From Actinomycetes bacterium (lineage in GTDB: Bacteria; Actinomycetota; Actinomycetes; Actinomycetales; Dermatophilaceae), in NCBI GenBank assembly GCA_023389095.1, contig JAEWFB010000082.1, forward strand, positions 1-28,095: DNA of 28,095 bases, in the 5' to 3' direction. Each line of letters starts with the position of its first letter. Positions within the stretch are counted from its first letter, which is position 1. Position numbers and translations under genes: made by a program. Below are positions 13,828 to 19,306 of the stretch, piece after piece. The notes beneath the pieces were generated by a model. The model had not been told where the DNA came from and searched no databases. It was given only the letters and a program-made list of their open reading frames with translations.

Positions 13828-13844
13828 ATGTCAGTCGCTGACAT
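13828..13844. promoter_or_regulatory. TetR operator O1 (perfect 17-bp palindrome)
   Basis: ATGTCAGTCGCTGACAT is a perfect palindrome around a central 3 bases. It lies just downstream of the likely SDR -10 element, so a bound repressor would block the SDR promoter. Its centre is 32 bp (about three helical turns) from that of the second copy. Confidence 0.85.
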
Positions 13845-13846
13845 CG

Positions 13847-13876
13847 ACGGTAACACCTCATGTCAGCGGCTGTCAT
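13847..13876 (-). promoter_or_regulatory. likely promoter of the SDR gene
   Basis: Read on the minus strand, ATGACA (13876-13871; 5 of 6 to TTGACA) is an 18-base spacer away from TACCGT (13852-13847), a TANNNT-type -10. Transcription would start near 13840. Operator O2 covers the -35 and O1 covers the start site, consistent with repression by the neighbouring TetR protein. Confidence 0.6.
13860..13876. promoter_or_regulatory. TetR operator O2 (17-bp imperfect palindrome)
   Basis: ATGTCAGCGGCTGTCAT repeats the operator O1 pattern (ATGTCAG-N3-CTGACAT) with one changed base in the right arm (CTGTCAT). It ends 15 bp before the regulator's ATG, between its presumptive -35 and -10, and also covers the SDR -35. 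This suggests autoregulation plus control of the divergent gene. Confidence 0.82.
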
Positions 13877-13879
13877 CAG

Positions 13880-13885
13880 TAGACT
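13880..13885 (+). promoter_or_regulatory. -10 element of the TetR gene (leaderless)
   Basis: TAGACT ends 6 bases before the ATG at 13892, so transcription should start at or next to the initiator codon, giving a leaderless mRNA. No Shine-Dalgarno sequence precedes the gene, which agrees. Confidence 0.55.
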
Positions 13886-13891
13886 TCGCGC

Positions 13892-14452
13892 ATGGGTCGA
13901 TGGGAGCCGGACGCGCGGGGGCGCCTCACCCGCGCCGCTCTCGAGCTCTACGCCGAGGTCGGCTACGAGCAGACCACCGTCGCCGACCTCGCGGCGCGAG
14001 CCGGCGTCACGGAACGCACCTTCTTCCGACACTTCGCCGACAAGCGCGAGGTGCTCTTCGACGGCTCCGACCGGCTGCTCGGTGCGATCGTCGACGGGGT
14101 GGCGGCGGCCGCCCCCGATGCCGGGCCGGTCGAGGCGGCCGTGGCCGGGATGCTCGCGGCGGCCCCGGTGCTCGAGGAGCGGGGTGACTTCGCGCGTCGA
14201 CGTGCCGCGGTGGTCGCCGCCAACCCCAGCCTCCAGGAGCGTGAGCTGCTGAAGATGGCATCCATGGGATCGACTGTGGCAGAGGCGCTTCGAGACCGTG
14301 GCGTCTCCGGACCTGCTGCCGGCCTGGCGGCGGAGCTCGCGGTGACCGTCTTCCGCACCGGCTTCGAACGGTGGGTCCTCGATGCGTCCCGCGGCCTCGC
14401 CGAGCACCTGGACGACGTCGTCGCCGAGCTTCACACGCTCACCGCGGGCTGA
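13892..14452 (+). CDS. TetR-family transcriptional repressor
   Basis: A 186-residue regulator of normal TetR length. The N-terminal DNA-binding domain is clear: A-A-L-E-L-Y-A-E-V-G-Y, then T-T-V-A-D-L-A-A-R-A-G-V-T-E-R-T-F-F-R-H-F-A-D-K, which is the helix-turn-helix with its usual RTFFRHF end. The remaining 120 residues form the all-helical ligand and dimer domain, which is not conserved enough to name a ligand. The ATG start at 13892 lies directly after a -10 element (TAGACT) with no ribosome site, so the mRNA is probably leaderless. Two 17-bp palindromes with ATGTCAG/CTGACAT arms in the shared promoter region are its likely binding sites. It is expected to repress itself and the divergent SDR gene, released by a small ligand. 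Confidence 0.93.
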   Translation: MGRWEPDARGRLTRAALELYAEVGYEQTTVADLAARAGVTERTFFRHFADKREVLFDGSDRLLGAIVDGVAAAAPDAGPVEAAVAGMLAAAPVLEERGDFARRRAAVVAANPSLQERELLKMASMGSTVAEALRDRGVSGPAAGLAAELAVTVFRTGFERWVLDASRGLAEHLDDVVAELHTLTAG

Positions 14453-14683
14453 CGCGTCGGGCGTCATCCGGGCCGGTCTCCCGCCACATGGGTGGAGGCT
14501 GGGGAACGAACCCGGCCAACCGTCTCGTATCGGGCCGGACCTGCGAACTCCCTGCCAGTCCAGGCGATTTCGCAGGTATGGGCGGTGTGGGTGGATCTAC
14601 GGTGGCACGCAGCCTGCGATTCGGGGCCCTGTGCAGGCCGGAAGGTCGGTCGTGGTGCCGACCCGTCTGTGGAAGGACCGTTC

Positions 14684-15211
14684 ATGATCGGACACGGGCT
14701 CACGAGGCGTCCCGTCACGGCAACCTTGGTCGCGCTGGGCCTCGGCACCGCCTCCAGCGTCCTGGGCGCCACATCCGCACACGCCGCGAGCGACTACAGC
14801 GGCGCCGCGTACCAGGTGGAGATCTCACTGAACTGCACCAAGCCGGGGGCCCCGTGCCAGAACATCTTCGGCCTGGGCGGCGTCTGGGGATGGATCGCCC
14901 TCATGCCGGGGGACGCCACGAAGACGTGGGGGACCGGCAACGCACAGATCACCGAGTGCGGCCACGCCGGCGCGGGCGGTGGCGGGGCCGGTGCCGGGCA
15001 CGAGTCGTACGACCCGAGCTGGAGCGTCTTCACCTCGTCGACGCCGCCGACGCCGCCGTCGCCGACGACGCCGAAGGACCCGAACAACACCTACATCTAC
15101 ATCGCCGGCTCGCCCGACGGCCAGGTCGCCCCGTTCATCGTGCCGGCGACGTACGGCCACTACTCGCTGAGCTTCATGGGGGCCTTCGGGCAGGAGACGG
15201 TGGCGCCGTAG
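14684..15211 (+). CDS. secreted protein of unknown function
   Basis: A 175-residue protein I do not recognise. The ATG at 14684 is preceded by GGAAGGA (14671-14677) with 6-base spacing. Residues 1-34 are a Sec-type signal peptide (LTRRP n-region, Ala/Leu/Gly core, and an A-H-A-A-S cleavage region). The mature protein begins S-D-Y-S-G-A-A-Y-Q-V-E-I. It has three Cys (two close together in NCTKPGAPCQ and one in TECGHAG), a G-W-I-A-L-M segment, a Gly-rich run, a Thr/Pro-rich linker (TPPTPPSPTTP) and a C-terminal beta-like stretch (YIYIAGSPDG, then HYSLSFMG). The frame is open further upstream, but that part has no signal-peptide character. It stands alone between a TetR gene and a strong terminator hairpin. 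Confidence 0.75.
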   Translation: MIGHGLTRRPVTATLVALGLGTASSVLGATSAHAASDYSGAAYQVEISLNCTKPGAPCQNIFGLGGVWGWIALMPGDATKTWGTGNAQITECGHAGAGGGGAGAGHESYDPSWSVFTSSTPPTPPSPTTPKDPNNTYIYIAGSPDGQVAPFIVPATYGHYSLSFMGAFGQETVAP

Positions 15212-15252
15212 GCGCGGCAGGCGTCGGCGGGGAGGGCCGACCGAGGGGGGAG

Positions 15253-15283
15253 GCCGCAGGTCAGCGTCACGCTGACCTGCGGC
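15253..15283. terminator. strong hairpin terminator, usable on both strands
   Basis: GCCGCAGGTCAGCG (15253-15266) and its exact complement (15270-15283) flank a TCA loop: a perfect 14-bp stem between the convergent ends of the secreted-protein and MFS genes. No T run follows. The arm CCGCAGGTCAGC recurs in the hairpin after the tRNA gene (17662-17696). Confidence 0.85.
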
Positions 15284-15356
15284 GTCGTCCGCGGCCGGAT
15301 GGTGGCGCGCGCACGTCGGTGGAGCGGCCTCGGCCGGGCAGGTCAGCCGAGCAGCC

Positions 15357-16982
15357 TCAGCCGAGCATCGTCCCCTCTGCTGCGCCGGACGGCTTGGGGT
15401 CGGGGAGCCGGAACATCCGGAAGGAGTTGAGCAGCCCGAGCAGGGCGGCGAGGACCGGCACGAGCAAGGCCACCTGCAGCGCCCTCGGTCGCGCCGCGGT
15501 GTTGATCCGGACGATCTCGGCCTGGATCTCCGGTGGCTGACCGGCGAGCTGCTGCTGGAGCGCGGTGTTGCTCATCACCTCGGCGTCCTCCTCGAGGACC
15601 GTGGCGACCTGCTGCTGGTGCTCGGGCGGCAGGACGGTGCTCGACTGCGCCATGTTCGTGAACGTGAACGACAGGGTCGCCAGCATGATGGCGCCGGCGA
15701 AGGCGAGTCCGAACGAGAGGCCGAACGAGCCTCCCGCGGAGTTGACCCCGGCCGCCTCGCTGACCCGCTCCTCGGTGATCGGCGACAGCGTGTAGTTGTT
15801 CAGCTGCGACACGAGCAGGCCGAGCCCCGACCCGGCGATCACGAGCGGAATCGCCAGGGCCCAGCCCGAGGTCGCGCGCGGCACGATCGGCAGCACCGCC
15901 AGGATCCCCACGAGCAGGAGCGCGAACCCGACGCGGATGATCCCGGCCGGTCGCCGGTCGCCGGCCCGCCGCCCGGCCAGCAGCGCGATCGCGAACATGC
16001 TCAGCGACAGCGGCGCGATCGACAGGCCCGATTCGAGGGCGTTGTACTCCAGCACCATCTGCAGGTAGATGGGCAGCGCGATCATCGTGCCGCCGAGGGC
16101 GATCTGCTGCATCATCTGGCCGGAGATGCCGAGTCGGAACGGCTTGGAGGCGAACAGGTCCGGGTCGAGCAGCGTCGCCTGGCCACGGCTCTTGCGCCGC
16201 CGCAGCCAGTACGCCAGACCGGCGAGCGCCGCGCAGCCGAGGAGCAGCAGGGCCACGACGAACTCGCCGCCCTCCTGCCACACGAGGATGCCGAGCACGA
16301 GCCCGCCCATCCCCACGACCGACAGCGCAGAGCCGACGAGGTCGATCTTGCGTTCGCCCGTGTAGGGGACGTCCTTGACCAGCCCGATGCCCGACAGCAC
16401 GACCGCGATGATCACCGCCTCGAGCAGGAAGCCGACGCGCCACGACAGGAACGTCGTGATGAACCCGCCGATCAGCGGTCCGACGGCGGCTGCGATCGCC
16501 GCTGCCGCGCCGACGAGGGCGTAGACGCGCTTCTGCGCGTCGCCCTCGAAGTTGCCGTGGATCAGCGACTGCATCGACGGCAGCAGCAGGGACGCCCCGA
16601 TGCCGCCGATCAGCGCCCAGAACACGATGATCGCCGTCAGGCCCTGGGCGAGCGTCATCGCGATCGCCCCCACGGCATAGCCGAGCAGCCCGAGGACGTA
16701 GGCCCGCTTGCGCCCGAACAGGTCCCCGACCTTGCTGCCGATGAGGATGAAGGCCGCCGAGACCAGTGCCTCCAGCGCGATGGCCGACTGCACCCCGCTC
16801 ACCGTGGTGTCGAGGTCGCGCACGACCGCGGAGATCGACACGTTCATCAGCGAGGTGTCGACGACGAGCACGAACATCGCCATCGCGAGCAGGATCGCGA
16901 GCCTGCCGTTGAAGGGCGCCTCTGCCGGGGTGCCACTGCCTGTCTGCGTCGCTTCCGCGTCCACCCAGATCACCGCCCACAC
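15357..16982 (-). CDS. MFS drug-exporter family transporter (DHA2 / EmrB-QacA type)
   Basis: A 541-residue membrane protein with about 14 hydrophobic segments, the number and length typical of the DHA2 (EmrB/QacA) branch of the major facilitator superfamily. Visible motifs are the first helix with VLVVDTSLMNVSISAV (family motif D1), loop 2-3 motif A (GSKVGDLFGRKRAYVLG) and helix 5 motif C-like AVGPLIGGFITTFLSWRVGF. It ends with a long periplasmic or C-terminal loop (about residues 455-505, rich in Gln/Glu) before the last helix. It exports an unidentified hydrophobic or cationic compound using proton motive force. The start is ambiguous: GTG at 16982 gives MWAVIWVD, and in-frame GTG codons at 16973 and 16964 are alternatives; none has a good ribosome site. 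It diverges from a small cysteine-free CMD-like gene, with no regulator next to it. Confidence 0.92.
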   Translation of the reverse strand: MWAVIWVDAEATQTGSGTPAEAPFNGRLAILLAMAMFVLVVDTSLMNVSISAVVRDLDTTVSGVQSAIALEALVSAAFILIGSKVGDLFGRKRAYVLGLLGYAVGAIAMTLAQGLTAIIVFWALIGGIGASLLLPSMQSLIHGNFEGDAQKRVYALVGAAAAIAAAVGPLIGGFITTFLSWRVGFLLEAVIIAVVLSGIGLVKDVPYTGERKIDLVGSALSVVGMGGLVLGILVWQEGGEFVVALLLLGCAALAGLAYWLRRRKSRGQATLLDPDLFASKPFRLGISGQMMQQIALGGTMIALPIYLQMVLEYNALESGLSIAPLSLSMFAIALLAGRRAGDRRPAGIIRVGFALLLVGILAVLPIVPRATSGWALAIPLVIAGSGLGLLVSQLNNYTLSPITEERVSEAAGVNSAGGSFGLSFGLAFAGAIMLATLSFTFTNMAQSSTVLPPEHQQQVATVLEEDAEVMSNTALQQQLAGQPPEIQAEIVRINTAARPRALQVALLVPVLAALLGLLNSFRMFRLPDPKPSGAAEGTMLG

Positions 16983-17230
16983 GCGTCGGGAGGCTCGGTC
17001 GTGGAACGTGGACGCCGTGGTGCGGCCGTTCGTGCCGACCTCGAGCCCATCATGACCGACCGGTGCCGCGGGCCGTGGGCGTATCGCCGCACTGGGGCCG
17101 AGCGTCCGCGGCGAGCAGGACGAGCTGTCGGGCGGCGTCGTTCATCCGGGCCGGGTGATGCCAGGGGCCGTCGACGCGGCTGTCATGGAGGCTGGGCCCG
17201 CCACCGGGTCCCCGAACGAAAGGGAGAACC

Positions 17231-17575
17231 ATGACGGAACCTGCCACGGAGGCGCCGGTCCTCGACCTGCTGGCTCGGATGACGGCCGACTCGGTCGACA
17301 CCTCCAGCCTGGATCCCGGGACCCTGATGCTCGTCCGCATCGCGGCGCTGGTCGCCGTCGACGCGCCGCCCTTCTCGTACCTGACGAACCTCGCTGCTGC
17401 GAGCGATGCAGGGCTCGACGTCGACGACGTCCGCGGCGTCCTGTCGGCGATCGCACCGATCGTCGGGACCGTCCGCGTCGTCGCGGCCACGGGTCGGATC
17501 GTGGAGGCGCTCGGCCTCGCGCTCGAGGTCGCGGAGCGCGATGCAGAGCTCGAGGAGGCCGGCGGCGGACAGTAG
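17231..17575 (+). CDS. carboxymuconolactone-decarboxylase-like protein lacking catalytic Cys
   Basis: A 114-residue, mostly helical protein resembling the AhpD/carboxymuconolactone decarboxylase (CMD) fold: L-D-P-G-T-L-M-L-V-R-I-A-A-L-V-A-V-D, then helices leading to D-D-V-R-G-V-L-S-A-I-A-P-I-V-G-T. The ATG at 17231 follows AAGGGAG with good spacing. CMD/AhpD enzymes use a Cys-x-x-Cys-His motif or a His at the active site, but this protein has no cysteine and no histidine. A redox or decarboxylase reaction by the known chemistry is therefore impossible. Such versions may be structural or ligand-binding proteins. It diverges from the DHA2 exporter across about 250 bp in which I see no clear operator. 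Its 3' end faces the tRNA gene. Confidence 0.75.
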   Translation: MTEPATEAPVLDLLARMTADSVDTSSLDPGTLMLVRIAALVAVDAPPFSYLTNLAAASDAGLDVDDVRGVLSAIAPIVGTVRVVAATGRIVEALGLALEVAERDAELEEAGGGQ

Positions 17576-17661
17576 GTGGACTGCGTCCTGGGGCCTCACG
17601 CCTGACCCGACCGCCGGCGACCCACGTGGCCCGGGTCATCGGGAGCCACGCCACACGCACA

Positions 17662-17696
17662 GAACCGCAGGTCAGCGAGGTGCTGGCCTGCGGTTC
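17662..17696 (-). terminator. hairpin terminator after tRNA-Phe
   Basis: GAACCGCAGGTCAGC (17662-17676) pairs with 17682-17696 across a 5-base loop, with 14 Watson-Crick pairs and one G-T. It starts 6 bases beyond the tRNA 3' end (minus strand). It can also stop transcripts from the convergent CMD-like gene. It shares the arm CCGCAGGTCAGC with the hairpin at 15253-15283. Confidence 0.78.
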
Positions 17697-17701
17697 CGGG
17701 G

Positions 17702-17778
17702 TGGTGGCCAGGGGCGGGGTCGAACCGCCGACCTTCCGATTTTCAGTCGGACGCTCGTACCAACTGAGCTACCTGGCC
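17702..17778 (-). tRNA. tRNA-Phe (GAA)
   Basis: The minus strand folds into a complete cloverleaf. The 7-bp acceptor stem is GGCCAGG/CCUGGCC, the D arm GCUC/GAGC with a GUUGGU-containing loop, the anticodon stem UCCGA/UCGGA, and the T arm GGCGG-UUCGACC-CCGCC. The anticodon is GAA (17742-17744) in the loop CUGAAAA, giving phenylalanine. The discriminator is A and the 3' CCA is encoded (17702-17704). The length is 77 bases including CCA. A TATAGT -10 lies about 44 bases upstream and a stable hairpin lies immediately downstream. Confidence 0.97.
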
Positions 17779-17780
17779 GG

Positions 17781-17813
17781 ATCTGCGCAAACAGATACCC
17801 GGATCGCTCCGGG
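17781..17813 (-). promoter_or_regulatory. two small hairpins in the tRNA-Phe 5' leader
   Basis: In the precursor, ATCTG/CAGAT (17781-17785 with 17792-17796) and CCCGGA/TCCGGG (17798-17803 with 17808-17813) can each form a perfect short stem. They fill the leader between the promoter and the mature 5' end and may guide 5' trimming by RNase P. Confidence 0.4.
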
Positions 17814-17821
17814 CGACGCCA

Positions 17822-17827
17822 ACTATA
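17822..17827 (-). promoter_or_regulatory. -10 element of the tRNA-Phe promoter
   Basis: On the minus strand TATAGT (complement of ACTATA) is a near-perfect -10 (consensus TATAAT), 44 bases upstream of the tRNA 5' end. No good -35 is seen at the expected distance. It is one of the few AT-rich words in the area. Confidence 0.65.
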
Positions 17828-18016
17828 GCGCACACCGGCAGGCCTCTCCGACCCGGCCGGACGCCGATCCACGGTCACGCGGGGCCGTGCCCGTCTCGTG
17901 CCGGATTGGCTTTCGGCGCTCTGGTGCGTCATCGTCGGTAGCGGGTACGACACTCGAAACGGGCTCGCGGGGGCGGGCGCGCGCACGGCGTCCGAGTCGT
18001 GCACCCCTCACCGAGA

Positions 18017-18043
18017 TGAGTCGTGAGACACTGCCGCGACTCA
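18017..18043 (+). promoter_or_regulatory. inverted repeat upstream of the YceI gene
   Basis: TGAGTCG (18017-18023) and CGACTCA (18037-18043) are perfect complements with a 13-base gap, about 25 bp before the YceI start and just ahead of its ribosome site. It may be an operator or a leader stem-loop. No clear promoter elements were found in 17828-18068. Confidence 0.4.
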
Positions 18044-18068
18044 CCCTTCACGCCTGCAGGAGACAACC

Positions 18069-18656
18069 ATGACGGAGAACGGTTCCGTGCTCAACGGGGA
18101 CTGGGACTTCGACCCGGCCCACACGCGCATCGGGTTCTCGGCACGGCACGCCATGGTCACGACGGTGCGTGGGTCCTTCAACGACGTGACGGGCCGCTTC
18201 TACGCCGACCTCGACGACATGTCCAAGTCCTACGCCGAGGTCATCCTCAAGGTCCAGAGCGTCGACACGCGCAACGACCAGCGCGACGACCACCTGCGCA
18301 GCCCCGACTTCTTCGACGTCGAGAAGTGGCCCGAGATCCGCTTCGAGAGCACGCAGATCGAGGAGGTCGAGGAGCGCGCCTACATGATCTCGGGCAACCT
18401 CACGATCCGCGACATCACCAAGCCGGTGACGATCCCGCTCGAGATGATCGGCGTCGAGACCGACGCGGCCGGCGCGCTGCGCGCCGGGTTCGAGGGTTCA
18501 CGCCGCATCAACCGGCGCGACTTCGGCCTCGAGTGGAACATGCCGCTCGACTCCGGCGGCATGCTCGTCTCCGAGAAGATCTCCCTCGAGTTCGAGATCT
18601 CCGCCATCAAGCGCGGCAGCGACCAGCAGGGCGAGGGCGAGGGCTCCAAGGGCTGA
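18069..18656 (+). CDS. YceI-family lipid-binding-fold protein
   Basis: A 195-residue YceI-domain protein. It opens with G-D-W-D-F-D-P-A-H-T-R-I-G-F-S-A-R-H-A-M, the W-x-x-D-x-x-H-S-x-x-x-F-x-x-x-H pattern that marks the family's first strands. It continues with V-D-T-R-N-D-Q-R-D-D-H-L-R-S-P-D-F-F-D-V-E-K-W-P-E-I-R-F and a late R-R-D-F-G-L-E-W-N. YceI proteins form a lipocalin-like beta barrel that binds long polyisoprenoid lipids. This copy has no signal peptide, so it is probably cytoplasmic, as are many actinobacterial versions. The ATG at 18069 follows CAGGAGAC with good spacing. It is a single-gene unit: the tRNA diverges from it on the left and a minus-strand gene converges on the right. 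The bound ligand and role are unknown. Confidence 0.9.
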   Translation: MTENGSVLNGDWDFDPAHTRIGFSARHAMVTTVRGSFNDVTGRFYADLDDMSKSYAEVILKVQSVDTRNDQRDDHLRSPDFFDVEKWPEIRFESTQIEEVEERAYMISGNLTIRDITKPVTIPLEMIGVETDAAGALRAGFEGSRRINRRDFGLEWNMPLDSGGMLVSEKISLEFEISAIKRGSDQQGEGEGSKG

Positions 18657-18753
18657 CTCGAGCTGATCTGGGTCGCTCTCGGGTCGAGGTGCTTCGTCGC
18701 GCCCGATCGCGGCGGGTCACCGCGGACCAGGGGAACGTCCGACGGGGTCCTGC

Positions 18754-19275
18754 CTAGGCGGACGGGCCCTTCGTGCGGACGTCGGCCACGTGGGCCATCG
18801 CCTCGCGCAGCTCGCCGAGCCAGTCGCTCTCGTGCTGCCCGACGAGCTTGACGCACCAGGCGAGCGCCTCGGCGCGCGACCGGGCGACGCCGGCCTCGAC
18901 GAGCGTGTCGAGCACGAGGCGCTCGGGCTGGCGCAGGCGGGTCATCGTGGGGGCGGCGACGTGCGTCCACAGCTCGCCGTGGTCGCCGACCCGGACCGCC
19001 CACGACACCTTGCGCTCGAACCGGTGCTCGGCCTCGCGGGCGATCTCGATGCGGCGACCGCGGGTGTCCTCGCGGAAGGCCTTCGCACGCCCGGCGCGGG
19101 CCTCGGCCCGTTCCGCGTCGCTCGAGCCGTCGGGCAGGTCGACGTCGTCGATGGTGAGCCGGACCGTGATCTCCTCACGGTCGACCGTGACCTCGGGCGC
19201 CTCGCGGCGCCACTCCTCGGGCAGGCGGCCGGCGAACCAGCCGCGCACCCGTTCCTGTGCCTCGTTCGTAATCAT
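18754..19275 (-). CDS. small protein with ribbon-helix-helix-like C terminus
   Basis: About 173 residues from ATG at 19275; an in-frame ATG at 19299 would add eight. I do not recognise a named family. The first half is charged and beta-rich (E-V-T-V-D-R-E-E-I-T-V-R-L-T-I, then F-E-R-K-V-S-W-A-V-R-V-G). The last 60 residues (LDTLVEAGVARSRAEALAWCVKLV and onward) resemble the helices of a ribbon-helix-helix or similar small DNA-binding/dimer domain. The gene lies a few bases downstream of the MMPL transporter gene on the same strand and probably shares its transcript. A perfect AT-rich palindrome (19276-19289) abuts the ATG, so it may also have its own regulated promoter. A role as local regulator is inference only. 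Confidence 0.7.
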   Translation of the reverse strand: MITNEAQERVRGWFAGRLPEEWRREAPEVTVDREEITVRLTIDDVDLPDGSSDAERAEARAGRAKAFREDTRGRRIEIAREAEHRFERKVSWAVRVGDHGELWTHVAAPTMTRLRQPERLVLDTLVEAGVARSRAEALAWCVKLVGQHESDWLGELREAMAHVADVRTKGPSA

Positions 19276-19289
19276 GTAATCATGATTAC
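19268..19289. promoter_or_regulatory. AT-rich palindrome and direct repeat at a start codon
   Basis: GTAATCAT occurs twice in tandem (19268-19275, 19276-19283). The second copy is part of a perfect 14-bp palindrome, GTAATCATGATTAC (19276-19289). This is the most AT-rich spot nearby and overlaps the start of the 173-residue gene. It looks like an operator with two or three half-sites. Confidence 0.65.
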
Positions 19290-19306
19290 TCCGTTGCATC
19301 GGCTGG

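Noticed and set aside
14452..14461. ACGCGTCGGG as a recurring intergenic signal (also at 1564-1573 and 16981-16990)
   Set aside because: The same word in reverse also occurs inside coding sequence of the second kinase and the ATPase gene, so it is probably compositional.
14492..14683. Longer start for the secreted protein
   Set aside because: The extra residues have no signal-peptide character, and a good ribosome site precedes ATG 14684.
16983..17230. Operator for the exporter/CMD-like divergent pair
   Set aside because: I found no convincing palindrome or promoter words in this 248-bp region.
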